A stretch of DNA of 64,000 bases from Lentibacillus jeotgali (GCF_000224785.1 NZ_AGAV01000005.1:372001-436000); one strand, 5' to 3'; counted from the stretch's first letter, positions 52,352-62,578 are shown. Notes: a model not told the origin generated them from the letters alone. Numbers and translations are program-made.

Positions 52352-52855
52352 TTAGGCGTCCTCCATACCAATCATATGATATTTTGTTACAAACGGTCTG
52401 TCTAGGAAGTATGCCGGTGGTTTAACGTCGCTGCCATCTTTGTGTGCCTGCTTAAATTGATCCGAGTTCCTCCAGTTATCAAAGTCAGCTTCTGAAGCCC
52501 ATTGGGTCATGACGACATAGGTGTTGCCTTTTTTGGGGCGTAGTAATCGGAATGCCTGAAAGCCGGGCATTGATTCCACATTCTGCTGGCTTTGTTTAAA
52601 TTTGTCCTCAAATGTTGGCATTCCGTCATCAGCCACCGGGATATTGTTCATGACAACATAACCATTTTCTTTTAATGTGCCACTTGTGGTGACCGTTTCA
52701 TATTCCTTGCCTGAAGCAAAGATGTTTTTCTTTTCATTTTCGTAGTAAACTAAAGTACTGCCGCTTTCACGCATAAAATAAAAATCAATATTCGTATGTT
52801 TTTCCGGCAGCTTTTTCAAAAAGTCGAATGTTCCTTTCGTCATAAATGCCTTCAT
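52352..52855 (-). CDS. hmoB: Haem-degrading monooxygenase HmoB (YhgC)
   Basis: The 167-residue protein has a C-terminal antibiotic-biosynthesis-monooxygenase/IsdG-like fold (about residues 68-155), with FRLLRPKKGNTYVVMTQW-type strands and FDNWRNSDQFKQAHK, in which the His and Asn/Trp can contact haem. The N-terminal half is the extra region of HmoB. It stands next to pbpF-hemEHY as in B. subtilis. ATG at 52855 with GGGGG seven bases upstream gives the usual length; an upstream start is not used. Confidence 0.87.
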   Translation of the reverse strand: MKAFMTKGTFDFLKKLPEKHTNIDFYFMRESGSTLVYYENEKKNIFASGKEYETVTTSGTLKENGYVVMNNIPVADDGMPTFEDKFKQSQQNVESMPGFQAFRLLRPKKGNTYVVMTQWASEADFDNWRNSDQFKQAHKDGSDVKPPAYFLDRPFVTKYHMIGMEDA

Positions 52856-53023
52856 CTTGCTACCCCCTAACGAAGTCTGGTTCATTACTATTTTAACATA
52901 CCCGTTTTGTTTAAGCGTTAGTCTTTGTTAACTATTTAGAATTGTTATTATCTAACAGCAAGTATAATTCTTTCGTCACTGCAAAAATTGTCGTATACTA
53001 ATTCTGAGGTGAATTCACATAAG

Positions 53024-55153
53024 ATGAAAAAGCTAAAATGGCTGTTGCTTTCATTGACTTTCATTCTGGGGCTCACGATCATTGGCTATGGTGTCATTTT
53101 AATTGGTGGCGGGCTTATTGCTGATAAAGAAGACATGATTCTTAATGCTACTACGACGATAGAAACCAATGATGGAACAGTCATCGGCAAGTTATATGAT
53201 GAAAACCGGATACCTGTATCGCTTGAAAGTATCCCTGAGCATGTCCAGGAAGCATTCATAGCTGTAGAGGACAGACGCTTTTATGATCATGCAGGGGTTG
53301 ATTTCATTTCAGTTGTTCGTGCCGTGTACAGGGACATCGTGGCAATGGCAAAAGTAGAGGGTGCCAGCACAATCACACAGCAGCTTGCGAAAAATTTATT
53401 CCTGACTAATGATAAAACTTGGCTGCGCAAGACCAAAGAGGTAATGGCTGCCATTTATCTAGAACGTACCCTGACCAAAAGTGAAATTCTGGAATTATAT
53501 TTAAATGAAATCTATTTTGGTGAAGGTGTTTATGGTATTGAGGCTGCATCTCGGAAATTTTTTAATAAATCTGCTGACGCGTTATCCTTAACAGAGGGGG
53601 CGCTTCTGGCGGGGATGGCGAAAGCACCGAACGGTTACTCGCCAATTAATCACCCCGATAAAGCCGAAAATAGACGGGATATTGTTCTGAAGGCAATGGA
53701 GGAGACAGGCAGTATCTCAACTGAGGAGCGGCTAAAGGCACAAGGGAACACGCTGGGGCTGAATGTGCAGGAGTATGAGCCAAAGCCATGGGTCGCCAGC
53801 TATATTGATCTTATGTTAAACGAAGCTGAGGATGATTACCAGCTATCAGCCGAAGAGTTGCAGCGCGGCGGCTATCAAATAGTTGTTAACATCGATCCTG
53901 AGGTCCAGCAGATTGCCCACGAAAAATTTCAGAATGGATCGTATTTTCCCGGTAATACCGGCGGGGTTGAGGGCGCCTTTGTGATGCTGGAACAGAATTC
54001 GGGAAAAATTGCTGCTGCGATCGGCGGCAGGGATTACCAAATAGGCGATCTGAATCGAGTGATGCTGAACCGGCAGCCGGGATCAGCGATAAAGCCACTT
54101 GCGGTATACGGTCCCGCGATGATGCAGGAAACGTACCAGCCCTATACGGTGATCCCTGATCAGAAAATGGAAATCGACGGGTACACTGCAACGAATTATG
54201 ATAATCGGTACGCTGGTGCTGTTTCTGTATATGATGCATTGGTGAAATCGAAAAATGCGCCGTCCGTTTGGCTGTTAAACGAAATAGGTATATCTTATGC
54301 AAAGGCGTATTTGCATAAACTGAACATGCCGATTGAGGACGACGGACTGGCAATTGCGTTAGGCGGTTTATCAGATGGTGTAACACCTTTACAAATGGCC
54401 CAAAGCTATCGCGCATTTGCGAATGGCGGTAAAACAATCGATGCGCATGCGATTGAGCAAATCATTAACAGGGAAGATGAGGTTATCCAACAGGCAGAAG
54501 CAAAAACGACTGAAGTGTTCAGTCCGCAAGTAGCCTGGAACATGACGGAGATATTATCCAATGCTGTTACAGAAGGTACCGGCCAGGCGGGTGAGTATCC
54601 GAAAGCACTGGCGGGAAAAACCGGCTCAACGCAGCACCCGCATGTCGAAGGAGCAGTAAAAGATGCGTGGTTTGTCGGCTACACACCGGAATATGTGAGT
54701 GCTGCATGGATGGGCTACGACACATCTGATGAAAATCATTTTTTAACGGCAGGAAGTGAAATGCCGACTAAACTGACAAAAGATATTTTAACAGAAATTG
54801 ATCAGCGGAAGAGTCTGGCAGTATCGTTTGAAAAACCGGATAAGGTGGCGGCTTTGCCGGAACCGATCGATTTGCCGGAGAACATTACATTACATGGCGA
54901 TTATGCGTTTGGCGGCTTTTCGTTATTCAATGGCAGGCTTGAATGGACAAAGCCTGAGGATGAACGGATTGTTTACCATGTTTATCAAGAAAAAGAAGGC
55001 CTTGACGAACGGGTTGGTACAGTGGAAGGAGCCAACGAATACACGGTTGAACGTCTCCGGATTTTCGGTTCCTCGCGGTATTATGTGGTGCCGTATAACC
55101 CTCTGACCAAAACGGAAGGACAGAAATCTAATACGGTTGAACTATCGATGTGA
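53024..55153 (+). CDS. pbpF: Class A penicillin-binding protein 1F
   Basis: The 709-residue bifunctional enzyme has an N-terminal membrane anchor (about residues 3-29) and a glycosyltransferase domain with EDRRFYDHAGVD (catalytic Glu) and GASTITQQLAKNLF. Its transpeptidase domain has Ser in GSAIKPLAVYGP (SxxK), SKN in VKSKNAPS and KTG in LAGKTGST. It polymerises and cross-links peptidoglycan. In B. subtilis PbpF is made mainly in the forespore. ATG at 53024 starts MKKLKWLLL; a TTG 12 codons earlier is in frame without a ribosome site. hemEHY follows. Confidence 0.94.
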   Translation: MKKLKWLLLSLTFILGLTIIGYGVILIGGGLIADKEDMILNATTTIETNDGTVIGKLYDENRIPVSLESIPEHVQEAFIAVEDRRFYDHAGVDFISVVRAVYRDIVAMAKVEGASTITQQLAKNLFLTNDKTWLRKTKEVMAAIYLERTLTKSEILELYLNEIYFGEGVYGIEAASRKFFNKSADALSLTEGALLAGMAKAPNGYSPINHPDKAENRRDIVLKAMEETGSISTEERLKAQGNTLGLNVQEYEPKPWVASYIDLMLNEAEDDYQLSAEELQRGGYQIVVNIDPEVQQIAHEKFQNGSYFPGNTGGVEGAFVMLEQNSGKIAAAIGGRDYQIGDLNRVMLNRQPGSAIKPLAVYGPAMMQETYQPYTVIPDQKMEIDGYTATNYDNRYAGAVSVYDALVKSKNAPSVWLLNEIGISYAKAYLHKLNMPIEDDGLAIALGGLSDGVTPLQMAQSYRAFANGGKTIDAHAIEQIINREDEVIQQAEAKTTEVFSPQVAWNMTEILSNAVTEGTGQAGEYPKALAGKTGSTQHPHVEGAVKDAWFVGYTPEYVSAAWMGYDTSDENHFLTAGSEMPTKLTKDILTEIDQRKSLAVSFEKPDKVAALPEPIDLPENITLHGDYAFGGFSLFNGRLEWTKPEDERIVYHVYQEKEGLDERVGTVEGANEYTVERLRIFGSSRYYVVPYNPLTKTEGQKSNTVELSM

Positions 55154-55303
55154 AGGTAAAGCTGATAATAACTAAACAAGGGCTAAGAGCTAATTTAGAC
55201 AAATTGATGACAATCCCTGATGATTTCTATACAATGAAACGGGAAATCGCTATAGTTGAATATAGGTAATTGTGCTTACGTTGTGTGAAAAAGGGTGAAG
55301 TAA

Positions 55304-56338
55304 GTGACGAACAATTTTAATGATACAATCTTGAAAGCTTATAACGGGGAAAAAACTGAGCATACGCCTGCATGGTTTATGCGTCAGGCAGGAAGATCCC
55401 AGAAAGAATACCGTAAACTGAAGGAAAAATACTCCTTATTTGAAATTACGCACCAGCCGGAATTATGCGCCTATGTTACGCGCCTTCCAGTGGAACACTA
55501 CGGAGTGGACGCAGCCATTTTGTATAAGGATATTATGTCACCTCTTCCGTCACTTGGCGTGGACGTGGAAATTAAAAAGGGAGTCGGTCCGGTGATTGAC
55601 AATCCGATCACGAATTTCCAGGACGTGGAACGGCTTGGGATGATTAATCCGGAAGCGGATGTGCCGTATGTTCTGGAAACGATTCGCCTTTTGACAGAAG
55701 AACAGTTGGATGTTCCGCTGATTGGATTCAGCGGTGCTCCATTTACATTAGCAAGTTATATGATTGAAGGCGGACCATCCAAGAATTACAGTCAGACCAA
55801 AGCACTCATGTATAGTCAGCCGGATGTCTGGTTTGCTCTGATGGATAAACTGGCAGACATGACGATTGCTTATGTGAAGGCACAAATAGATGCCGGGGCA
55901 AGGGCCATTCAAATTTTTGATTCGTGGGTCGGCGCTCTGGACGCAGAGGATTACCGGTATTATATCAAGCCGGTCATGAATCGGATTTTTACAGAATTGC
56001 GGCCAAAGAATGTGCCATTGATTGTATTCGGTGTTGGTGCACGGCATTTGCTGTTGGAATGGAACGATCTGCCTGTGGATGTCATTGGTCTTGACTGGCG
56101 CACTTCCATTACTGAAGCGCGACAAATGGGAGTTACCAAAGTACTGCAGGGTAATCTTGATCCGACAGTGCTTCTCGCAGACTGGAAAACGATTGACGCG
56201 AAAACGAAGGCCATTCTGGACGAAAGCCTGGGGCAGGGTGGACATGTGTTCAACCTTGGCCACGGCGTTACACCGGACATAAAACCGGAAACACTAAAAA
56301 AATTGACCGAGCTTATTCATACGTATTCGAAGCGATAA
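55304..56338 (+). CDS. hemE: Uroporphyrinogen decarboxylase
   Basis: HemE makes coproporphyrinogen III from uroporphyrinogen III. The 344-residue length is usual; the first signature [11 protein letters not shown] (about residues 23-33) and [16 protein letters not shown] with the active-site Asp are intact, as is [13 protein letters not shown]. First gene of the hemEHY cluster, 24 bases before hemH, with GGGTGAAG before the GTG/ATG region start. The start is GTG at 55304. Confidence 0.96.
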   Translation: MTNNFNDTILKAYNGEKTEHTPAWFMRQAGRSQKEYRKLKEKYSLFEITHQPELCAYVTRLPVEHYGVDAAILYKDIMSPLPSLGVDVEIKKGVGPVIDNPITNFQDVERLGMINPEADVPYVLETIRLLTEEQLDVPLIGFSGAPFTLASYMIEGGPSKNYSQTKALMYSQPDVWFALMDKLADMTIAYVKAQIDAGARAIQIFDSWVGALDAEDYRYYIKPVMNRIFTELRPKNVPLIVFGVGARHLLLEWNDLPVDVIGLDWRTSITEARQMGVTKVLQGNLDPTVLLADWKTIDAKTKAILDESLGQGGHVFNLGHGVTPDIKPETLKKLTELIHTYSKR

Positions 56339-56362
56339 ATTGAAACTGACGAGGTGTTGTAA

Positions 56363-57298
56363 ATGGGAAAGAAAAAATTGGGACTGCTTGTGATGGCATA
56401 CGGAACGCCTTACAAGGAAGAAGACATTGAGCCGTATTACACAGATATCCGCCATGGAAGAAAGCCGTCTGAAGAAGCATTGCAGGATTTGAAAGATCGT
56501 TATAAGGCAATCGGCGGCATTTCACCACTGGCTAGAATTACGGAAGAACAGACCAAAGCATTGGAAGAAAAATTGAATGCGTCTCAGGATGATGTTGAAT
56601 TTAAGGCATACATTGGCTTGAAGCATATCCACCCGTTTATTGAAGATGCCGTCCAGCAAATGGCAGAAGATGGTATTGAGGAAGCTGTTTCCATTGTTCT
56701 GGCACCGCATTATTCAACGTTCAGTGTCAAATCGTATAACAAGCGTGCTAATGACACAGCTGAGAAATATGGCATTTCCATTGAATCAGTTGAAAGCTGG
56801 TATAACGAGCCGGGCTTTATCAAATACTGGGCTGACCAAATCAGTGCCGTATATGATGACATGCCTGCAGATGAGCGGGAAAAAGCTGTACTGGTCGTTT
56901 CCGCGCACAGCCTTCCGGAAAAGATTCTTAAGGACGGCGACCCATATCCGGATCAGCTGAAAGAAACAGCCCGTCTGATTTCTGAGGCGACTGGGATCAA
57001 GAACTATGCAATCGGCTGGCAAAGTGAAGGCAACACACCGGATCCATGGCTTGGTCCGGATGTGCAGGATCTGACTCGCGATTTGTATGAGCAGAAAGGT
57101 TACCGTTCGTTCGTTTATGCACCGGTCGGCTTTATTGCTGATCACCTGGAAGTGTTATATGACAATGACTATGAGTGTAAAGTGGTTTGCGATGAACTCG
57201 GAGCGACCTATCACCGCCCGGAAATGCCGAACGCTCATCCACAATTTATTGCAACCCTTGCTGATGTTGTTATGAATCAAGCGAAGCGTGAAGTATGA
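56363..57298 (+). CDS. hemH: Coproporphyrin ferrochelatase
   Basis: The 311-residue enzyme (also CpfC) inserts iron into coproporphyrin in the Gram-positive route. The catalytic residues are His182 in SAHSLPEK and Glu263 in [23 protein letters not shown] (about residues 113-125) is also typical. The stop overlaps the hemY start. ATG with GACGAGG upstream. Confidence 0.95.
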   Translation: MGKKKLGLLVMAYGTPYKEEDIEPYYTDIRHGRKPSEEALQDLKDRYKAIGGISPLARITEEQTKALEEKLNASQDDVEFKAYIGLKHIHPFIEDAVQQMAEDGIEEAVSIVLAPHYSTFSVKSYNKRANDTAEKYGISIESVESWYNEPGFIKYWADQISAVYDDMPADEREKAVLVVSAHSLPEKILKDGDPYPDQLKETARLISEATGIKNYAIGWQSEGNTPDPWLGPDVQDLTRDLYEQKGYRSFVYAPVGFIADHLEVLYDNDYECKVVCDELGATYHRPEMPNAHPQFIATLADVVMNQAKREV

Positions 57299-58704
57299 TG
57301 AGTGAAATGAAAAAGATATTAATAGCAGGCGGCGGCATAACAGGTTTATCCGCTGCCTACTATTTGCAAAAAGAGATCAACGAAAAAGGCTTGCCTTATG
57401 AGGTAAAACTTGTTGAAGCAGGAAACCGGCCGGGCGGCAAAATTAAAACAACCAGACGCAACGGATTTGTCATTGAGCAGGGGCCGGACTCATTTTTATC
57501 GCGTAAACAGCCGGGGATCAAATTAGTCAGGGAACTCGGGTTAAGTGATGAACTGGTCCGAAATGGCACAGGACAATCCTATATACTGGTCAATAACAAG
57601 CTGCATCAGATACCTAAAGGTTCATATATGGGGGTACCTGTAAGCGTTCGTCCGTTTTTATTTTCCAGTATTTTTTCGCCTACGGGGAAACTCCGTGCCG
57701 GGATGGATTTTGTAATGCCAAGAGGGAAAACAGGTGACCAGTCATTGGGAGGATTCTTCCGCCGGCGTTTCGGTGATGAACTGGTGGAAAATTTGATTGA
57801 ACCGCTTTTATCAGGGATTTACGCTGGTAATCTTGATGATATGGGCATTATGGCGACATTCCCGAATTTTTATCAGCTTGAACAGGAACACCGCAGTCTG
57901 ATCAAGGGTCTTCGGAAAACAATGCCGGACAAGAAGAAGCAGAAAAAATCGGGCGGGAAAAAACAAGGCATGTTTTACTCGTTCGAAAATGGACTGGAAA
58001 CATTGGTTGAACGCCTTGAGGAGGTACTGGGTGATATGATTTCGCTCAACACTGGAGTTGACCATGTCGAGAAAAAGGAGCACGGTTATAACGTTTTGTT
58101 AAGCAATGGTGAGGTGTACAAAGCAGATACGGTCATCTTGGCGACACCACATTATACGCTGCCGAAAACGTTCAGCCAGTTTGACGCTTTTGATGAATTT
58201 CGTGATATCCCAGCTACCTCTGTGGCCAATGTTGCTATGGCGTTTGATGAATCAGCGATTGAAAGGGATATCGATGGCACCGGATTTGTGGTGTCCCGAA
58301 ACAGTGACTTTAGAATCACTGCTTGCACCTGGACGCATAAAAAGTGGCCAAATGCTGCACCTGAAGGTAAAGCACTCGTCCGCTGCTATGTCGGCAGACC
58401 GGATGATCAATCGGTTGTAGATTTATCAGATGACGAAATTGTCGACATTGTCCTGAATGACTTAAACAAAACAATGAATATTACGGCAAAACCTGAATTC
58501 AGCGTCATCAGCCGCTGGCAAGATGCAATGCCCCAGTATACGGTCGGACATACCGAGCGGATTGCCAACGTACGTGAAAGTATGCGGCAGGAACTCCCGG
58601 GCGTCTTTATGGCCGGCAGTTCCTATGAAGGCGTCGGCATACCGGACTGTATCGATCAAGGCGAAAAAGCGGTCGCTGATGTGCTGGAATATTTGCGTGG
58701 CTGA
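57295..58704 (+). CDS. hemY: Coproporphyrinogen III oxidase (HemY/CgoX)
   Basis: The 469-residue flavoenzyme oxidises coproporphyrinogen III to coproporphyrin III. The FAD motif [13 protein letters not shown] lies at about residues 11-23; [11 protein letters not shown] is the family segment, and the C-terminal [16 protein letters not shown] closes the FAD site. A Lys-rich insertion (about residues 205-222, [12 protein letters not shown]) is an exposed loop. ATG at 57295 overlaps the hemH stop; a second ATG follows directly. Confidence 0.95.
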   Translation: MMSEMKKILIAGGGITGLSAAYYLQKEINEKGLPYEVKLVEAGNRPGGKIKTTRRNGFVIEQGPDSFLSRKQPGIKLVRELGLSDELVRNGTGQSYILVNNKLHQIPKGSYMGVPVSVRPFLFSSIFSPTGKLRAGMDFVMPRGKTGDQSLGGFFRRRFGDELVENLIEPLLSGIYAGNLDDMGIMATFPNFYQLEQEHRSLIKGLRKTMPDKKKQKKSGGKKQGMFYSFENGLETLVERLEEVLGDMISLNTGVDHVEKKEHGYNVLLSNGEVYKADTVILATPHYTLPKTFSQFDAFDEFRDIPATSVANVAMAFDESAIERDIDGTGFVVSRNSDFRITACTWTHKKWPNAAPEGKALVRCYVGRPDDQSVVDLSDDEIVDIVLNDLNKTMNITAKPEFSVISRWQDAMPQYTVGHTERIANVRESMRQELPGVFMAGSSYEGVGIPDCIDQGEKAVADVLEYLRG

Positions 58705-58750
58705 TTTTTGAGATCAACATCAGACTGTACGTTTGATGCCGGTCTTTTGT

Positions 58751-58842
58751 GGCAGTTAAGAAAGTATAAATACTTTCTTACTGCATAAGTGCAACTTAGA
58801 CTTTCGCCATTAAATCTTGGCGATAAGCCAAGTTTTCTAACG
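58751..58842 (+). repeat. Two-hairpin dispersed repeat, copy 2
   Basis: Aligns with 18094-18183. AAGAAAGTAT/ATACTTTCTT and CTTGGC/GCCAAG are perfect stems. It stands directly before array A. Confidence 0.65.
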
Positions 58843-58865
58843 GTTAAATGCTATACATGGCGGGT

Positions 58866-59025
58866 ATCAGCAGGAGAAACCGGGAATCTGCAGAATAGCA
58901 ATTAAATCTACGGAAGCATGATAATATCAACAGAAGACAGGGAAAATCAACAGATAAGCGGTAGTATCGACAGAAGAGAAAACTTATCGGCAGAAGATAA
59001 AATGTATCACCAGAAGAATAAAAGA
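58866..59025 (+). repeat. 20-nt phased tandem array A (eight units)
   Basis: Eight units start exactly every 20 bases (58866 to 59006), each ATC-NN-CAGAAGA-like followed by eight variable bases, for example ATCGACAGAAGAGAAAACTT. A ninth ATC begins at 59026. 58884-58998 is 98% identical to 60320-60434 of array B. Twenty is not a multiple of three, so this is not a protein repeat. Confidence 0.75.
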
Positions 59026-59046
59026 ATCCCCGAAAAACCATCCATC

Positions 59047-60084
59047 TTAATAAAATTGCTCGATTTGTTTTGAACTATTTATATATGGAAATGGGGAATG
59101 TTGTGGAAAATCGCTAATGCTCAGTGCATGGTATTTTCTTCCTCTATTTTGTCCATCGTGCTGAAGCTGCATGCTTTTTAAAATGGTATGAGCTGTTCTT
59201 GGTGAATCAATCTGCAGAGTTTCTCGGCATTTTTTATTTGTAATTATCGTTCCATGAAGAAGAAAATAATCCAATATAACCCTCTCATGGGCCTTAAAGG
59301 ACGTAAAGTGGCAGTTTGGACACTGTCATTTTTTGTATAAGCGCTTCATAGGGTAATGCTGGCATCTCTCACAAGGTATTCCTTTTATCAAATGCCGTTC
59401 AGTTAAATTATGCTCCCGTAATATGTCTATCCGAGGAGTATCTTCATGCAACAAGGTTCTGCTCAGCTTTCTTAACCCCGCTGTTGTAAATTGTTCCTCT
59501 GTAAATTTACTGTTTAATCGATCCAAATGCTGGTGCAAACTTTCATTGTGAATGATTTTATTATAAACATCCGGATCTTTTGTTACATTTTCAATAATGG
59601 TTGAGGGATAAGCGACGACAACAAGGATTTCAATCGGAATATTAAAAATACCATGACGCCCCAGCCAGGATGTTAAATGTGTTTTCTGTGCTTCGGCCTG
59701 CAAAATCGGATCCTTAAAAGAATATACTACTTCTCTATTTGTTTCTTGCGTCAACTGCTGCTGTTTTGAATCATATTTAAATGTACCTTTTTTATTTTTA
59801 ACCTCAAGAATGCAGATAAAGCTTGTTGTCAAGATGAGCGTGTCAATTTGAAAGTTAAATGGAGGGTTTGCCAATCGGATGCCTTGAAAAATGAAGAAAT
59901 CTTCATGTGGGTACGTGGAAAGTTTGTAGTCAACATTTCTTTCGCCGTCATAACCTGCTTTTTCCCGTTTGTAAGCAACAATCGCGTCATTTGGCAGGTA
60001 AGCCTTAGAAATCCTTCGAAACAACGCTTCATAACTTAATAGTGCATGAGACTTTTTTCTATATTTGATAATAGTCGGGGTCAA
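59047..60084 (-). pseudogene. NERD-domain nuclease-like gene broken by one in-frame TGA
   Basis: From the ATG at 60084 a 252-codon frame runs to a TGA at 59326-59328. The first part has the NERD domain (about residues 40-165; GERNVDYKL, IDTLILTTSFICILEVKNKKG) and ends with half of a zinc ribbon (CERCQHYPMKRLYKK). Directly after the TGA the same frame stays open for 92 codons. It begins QCPNCHFTSFKAHERVILDYF, the other half of the ribbon and the usual C-terminal domain. Homologues have Trp (TGG) at that position as I recall, so a single G-to-A change explains the stop. Read-through or a sequencing error are alternatives. Arrays A and B flank the gene. Confidence 0.8.
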
Positions 60085-60301
60085 ATTTGAATCACTCCTT
60101 TTTGTTATTAGCTATATATTCTGCAAAAGATTATAATTTCCTGCTGTAAGCTATGAATCTTTTGTGACAAAATAGCCCAGTCACGATAAAATGCCACTCG
60201 AAGTTTAAACTGACATGAAAAAGCGATTACGAAAGGACTGTCTAGAAGAATGGATATAACGGCGGCGAAAAAAAGAGTCAACAGAACTTTTAAAAGTATA
60301 T

Positions 60302-60481
60302 ACCGGCAGGAGATGAACAGAATCTGCAGAATAGCAATTAAATCTACGGAAGAATGATAATATCAACAGAAGACAGGGGAAATCAACAGATAAGCGGTAG
60401 TATCGACAGAAGAGAAAACTTATCGGCAGAAGATTAATAGTATCGACAGGATACAGGAAATATCAACAGAAGCATCACCGG
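60302..60481 (+). repeat. 20-nt phased tandem array B (nine units)
   Basis: Units start at 60302 and then every 20 bases up to 60462 without a single slip. The first has ACC instead of ATC. Same consensus as array A; six consecutive units are nearly the same sequence, including the variable parts, so A and B share a recent origin. Confidence 0.75.
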
Positions 60482-60496
60482 ACAAACCTTTCTGAT

Positions 60497-60526
60497 AAAA
60501 AAGTGCCCCAGTCGAAACTGGGACAC
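60497..60526 (-). terminator. Terminator after pepF
   Basis: Minus strand GTGTCCCAGT / ACTGGGGCAC (one mismatch-tolerant pair) with a four-base loop and TTTTTT. Confidence 0.85.
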
Positions 60527-60533
60527 AGCGTTC

Positions 60534-62345
60534 CTATTCATAACTTTTCTCCAATTCGTCAACGAGTTCACCTACATAGGCGACAGCTTCTCTGATGGCA
60601 TCAGGCTGTGACATATCGATACCAGCCTTTTTGGCCAGGTCTAGCGGTTTCATTGTACCGCCTGCCTTTAAAACAGCCATCCAGCGATCGACAGCCGGTT
60701 GACCTTCTTTACGGATCATTCCGGCCATAGCGGTCGAAATCGTTAGACCAGCTGAATACGTATATGGATATAACCCCATATAATAGTGCGGCTGGCGCAT
60801 CCACATCAGGCCAGCGCCATCATCAATTGATACAGCATCTCCCCAGAAGTTTTCGATTGCCTCTATCTTCTGTTCGGACAAAACCGTGGCTGTCAGTGGC
60901 GTTCCTTCTTCAGCCAGAGCATAAATGCGGCGCTGAAATTCAGCCTCCAACAGATGTGTCACGAAGTTATGGTAATAGGTTCCAAGCAGTGAGCTGATGA
61001 CCCAGCGTTTCATCCGCTTGTCATCAGTTTTGGCCATCATATGATCGGCAAGCAGTAATTCGTTCAGGGTTGATGGTGCCTCGACAAAGTAAGTGGACGG
61101 CCTTGTGTTTACAAGGGACTGATTTTTTCCGGCCAGATAGAAATGGCCGGCGTGCCCAAGTTCATGTGCCAGAACAAATGCCCCCCGCATCGTGTCTGTC
61201 CATGTAATCAGGATATAGGGATGGACACCATAGGGAGAGGCACAAAATGCGCCAGTCTGTTTTCCGACATTGTCAGCACGGTCAATCCAGCGGTTATTAA
61301 TCCCTTCCTGAATGATATCACTGTATTCCGCCCCCATAATCTGCAGCGCTTCACGGATCGTATCTGTTGCTTCCTTGTAAGTTGTCTCCGGGTTAAAGTC
61401 CGGATCAAGTGGTGCTTTTAGATCGGCGTAGCGCATCTCGTTAAGTCCCAATTTCTGCTGTTTCAGTTTGGCATACCGGCGCATGTGCGGCGCTAATTCT
61501 TCCTGAATGACGTCGAGCTGATTATGATACATCTCCTTGGTTACCTGCTGCGGGTGGAGAAGCATATCGGTTACCGAATCATAGGTACGCAGGCGTGACG
61601 TTGTAACCTGTTTGGTCACTTCGGTAGCGTATGTTGCAGCATATGTGTTCTTGTACTGGTTCAGTGTTTTAATAAATGAGTCATACGCGTTTCTGCGGGT
61701 ATCTGTATCAGGCGACAATTCGTAGCTGTCCTCGAAAAGGGCGGCTGACATTGGCAGTTCGCTACCATTACTGTCTTTTATTGGATCAAATTTCATGTCA
61801 GCGGATTTGCTTCGTTCATAGATCATGAAAGGTGCACTATGTACTTCATCAAGTGCAGCAAGTGTTTCTTCAATTTCAGGTGCCAGTGTGAACGGCTTTT
61901 TTTCCAGGACGTCCTCAAGCATTTTTCGGTATATTTCCAGCTCCGGTTCTTCGCTTATGAAGTGGTCGATTATATCGTTCGTTAATTGCAGTAGTTCAGT
62001 TTCAACGAACGATAATTTCGCACCGATTGCAGCCAGTACAGATGATACTTTGGCGGAATCTGCCTGATTTTGCGGATCAGTTCCATCCGCGCTCGATTTT
62101 AGATTGGCGTAGGTCGCCACACATATCAGGCGTTTTTCAAAATTCTTCTTTGCTTTCAGACCGTTTAACAGGTTTTCAGCGCTTGTTACCAAGTTGCCTT
62201 TATATTGGGTAACATCACTGACGTTTGCTTGGACAGCCTTCAATTCATATTCCCAATCTTCATGCGAAGTAAATAAATCAGTTAAGTCCCATGTTTGTTC
62301 TTTAGGTACTTCAGATCGTGCCAGACGTTTCGTTTCGGTCTTCAT
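60534..62345 (-). CDS. pepF: Oligoendopeptidase F
   Basis: The 603-residue M3B metallopeptidase cuts oligopeptides of about 7-17 residues in the cytoplasm. The zinc motif AHELGHAGHF (HExxH) and the downstream Glu in EAPSTLNELLLADH are intact, and so is the C-terminal YPYTYSAGLTIS region. ATG at 62345 with GGAAGGGAG upstream was chosen; the longer frame adds 30 hydrophobic residues without a ribosome site. B. subtilis relatives (YjbG) influence sporulation when overproduced. Confidence 0.95.
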   Translation of the reverse strand: MKTETKRLARSEVPKEQTWDLTDLFTSHEDWEYELKAVQANVSDVTQYKGNLVTSAENLLNGLKAKKNFEKRLICVATYANLKSSADGTDPQNQADSAKVSSVLAAIGAKLSFVETELLQLTNDIIDHFISEEPELEIYRKMLEDVLEKKPFTLAPEIEETLAALDEVHSAPFMIYERSKSADMKFDPIKDSNGSELPMSAALFEDSYELSPDTDTRRNAYDSFIKTLNQYKNTYAATYATEVTKQVTTSRLRTYDSVTDMLLHPQQVTKEMYHNQLDVIQEELAPHMRRYAKLKQQKLGLNEMRYADLKAPLDPDFNPETTYKEATDTIREALQIMGAEYSDIIQEGINNRWIDRADNVGKQTGAFCASPYGVHPYILITWTDTMRGAFVLAHELGHAGHFYLAGKNQSLVNTRPSTYFVEAPSTLNELLLADHMMAKTDDKRMKRWVISSLLGTYYHNFVTHLLEAEFQRRIYALAEEGTPLTATVLSEQKIEAIENFWGDAVSIDDGAGLMWMRQPHYYMGLYPYTYSAGLTISTAMAGMIRKEGQPAVDRWMAVLKAGGTMKPLDLAKKAGIDMSQPDAIREAVAYVGELVDELEKSYE

Positions 62346-62476
62346 AACAATACTCCCTTCCATTCGCTTCTCTAATAAATTATAAAATAAAAATAACTGA
62401 AATAACATCATTTTCGGATTTAAATAAAAAATCACGGGATAAGTGCCCGTGTTACAGTGAATACTTTATTATAGGA

Positions 62477-62510
62477 CAAAAAAATACAACTGTATCAAAA
62501 CAGCTGTATT
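62477..62510 (-). terminator. Terminator after yhfH
   Basis: Minus strand AATACAGCTG / CAGTTGTATT with an eight-base loop, followed by TTTTTT. Confidence 0.75.
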
Positions 62511-62578
62511 AATGGAAAGGCAGTGTATCGTACAGTAAAATGAAAATAGTTGCTGTTATAGCTTGTATTCAGTGATAC

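Larger units (their letters stand above)
58705..59046 (+). other. Intergenic region after hemY
   Basis: 342 bases holding a weak hairpin (CATCAGAC/GTTTGATG, then TCTTTTGT, 58718-58750) that may end hemEHY, the two-hairpin repeat (58751-58842) and array A (58866-59025). No gene. Confidence 0.55.
60085..60533 (+). other. Intergenic region between the NERD gene and pepF
   Basis: 449 bases: AT-rich promoter region of the NERD gene, array B (60302-60481) and the pepF terminator (60497-60526). About 200 bases (60085-60300) hold nothing else I can name. Confidence 0.5.

Noticed and set aside
58866-59025. Array considered as a CRISPR
   Set aside because: Repeat part is about 12 bases and imperfect, variable part only eight bases, and no cas genes are in the window.
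58844-59041. 65-codon minus-strand frame after hemY
   Set aside because: It is the reverse strand of the 20-nt array; the repeat period is not a multiple of three, so the frame is a by-product of the array.
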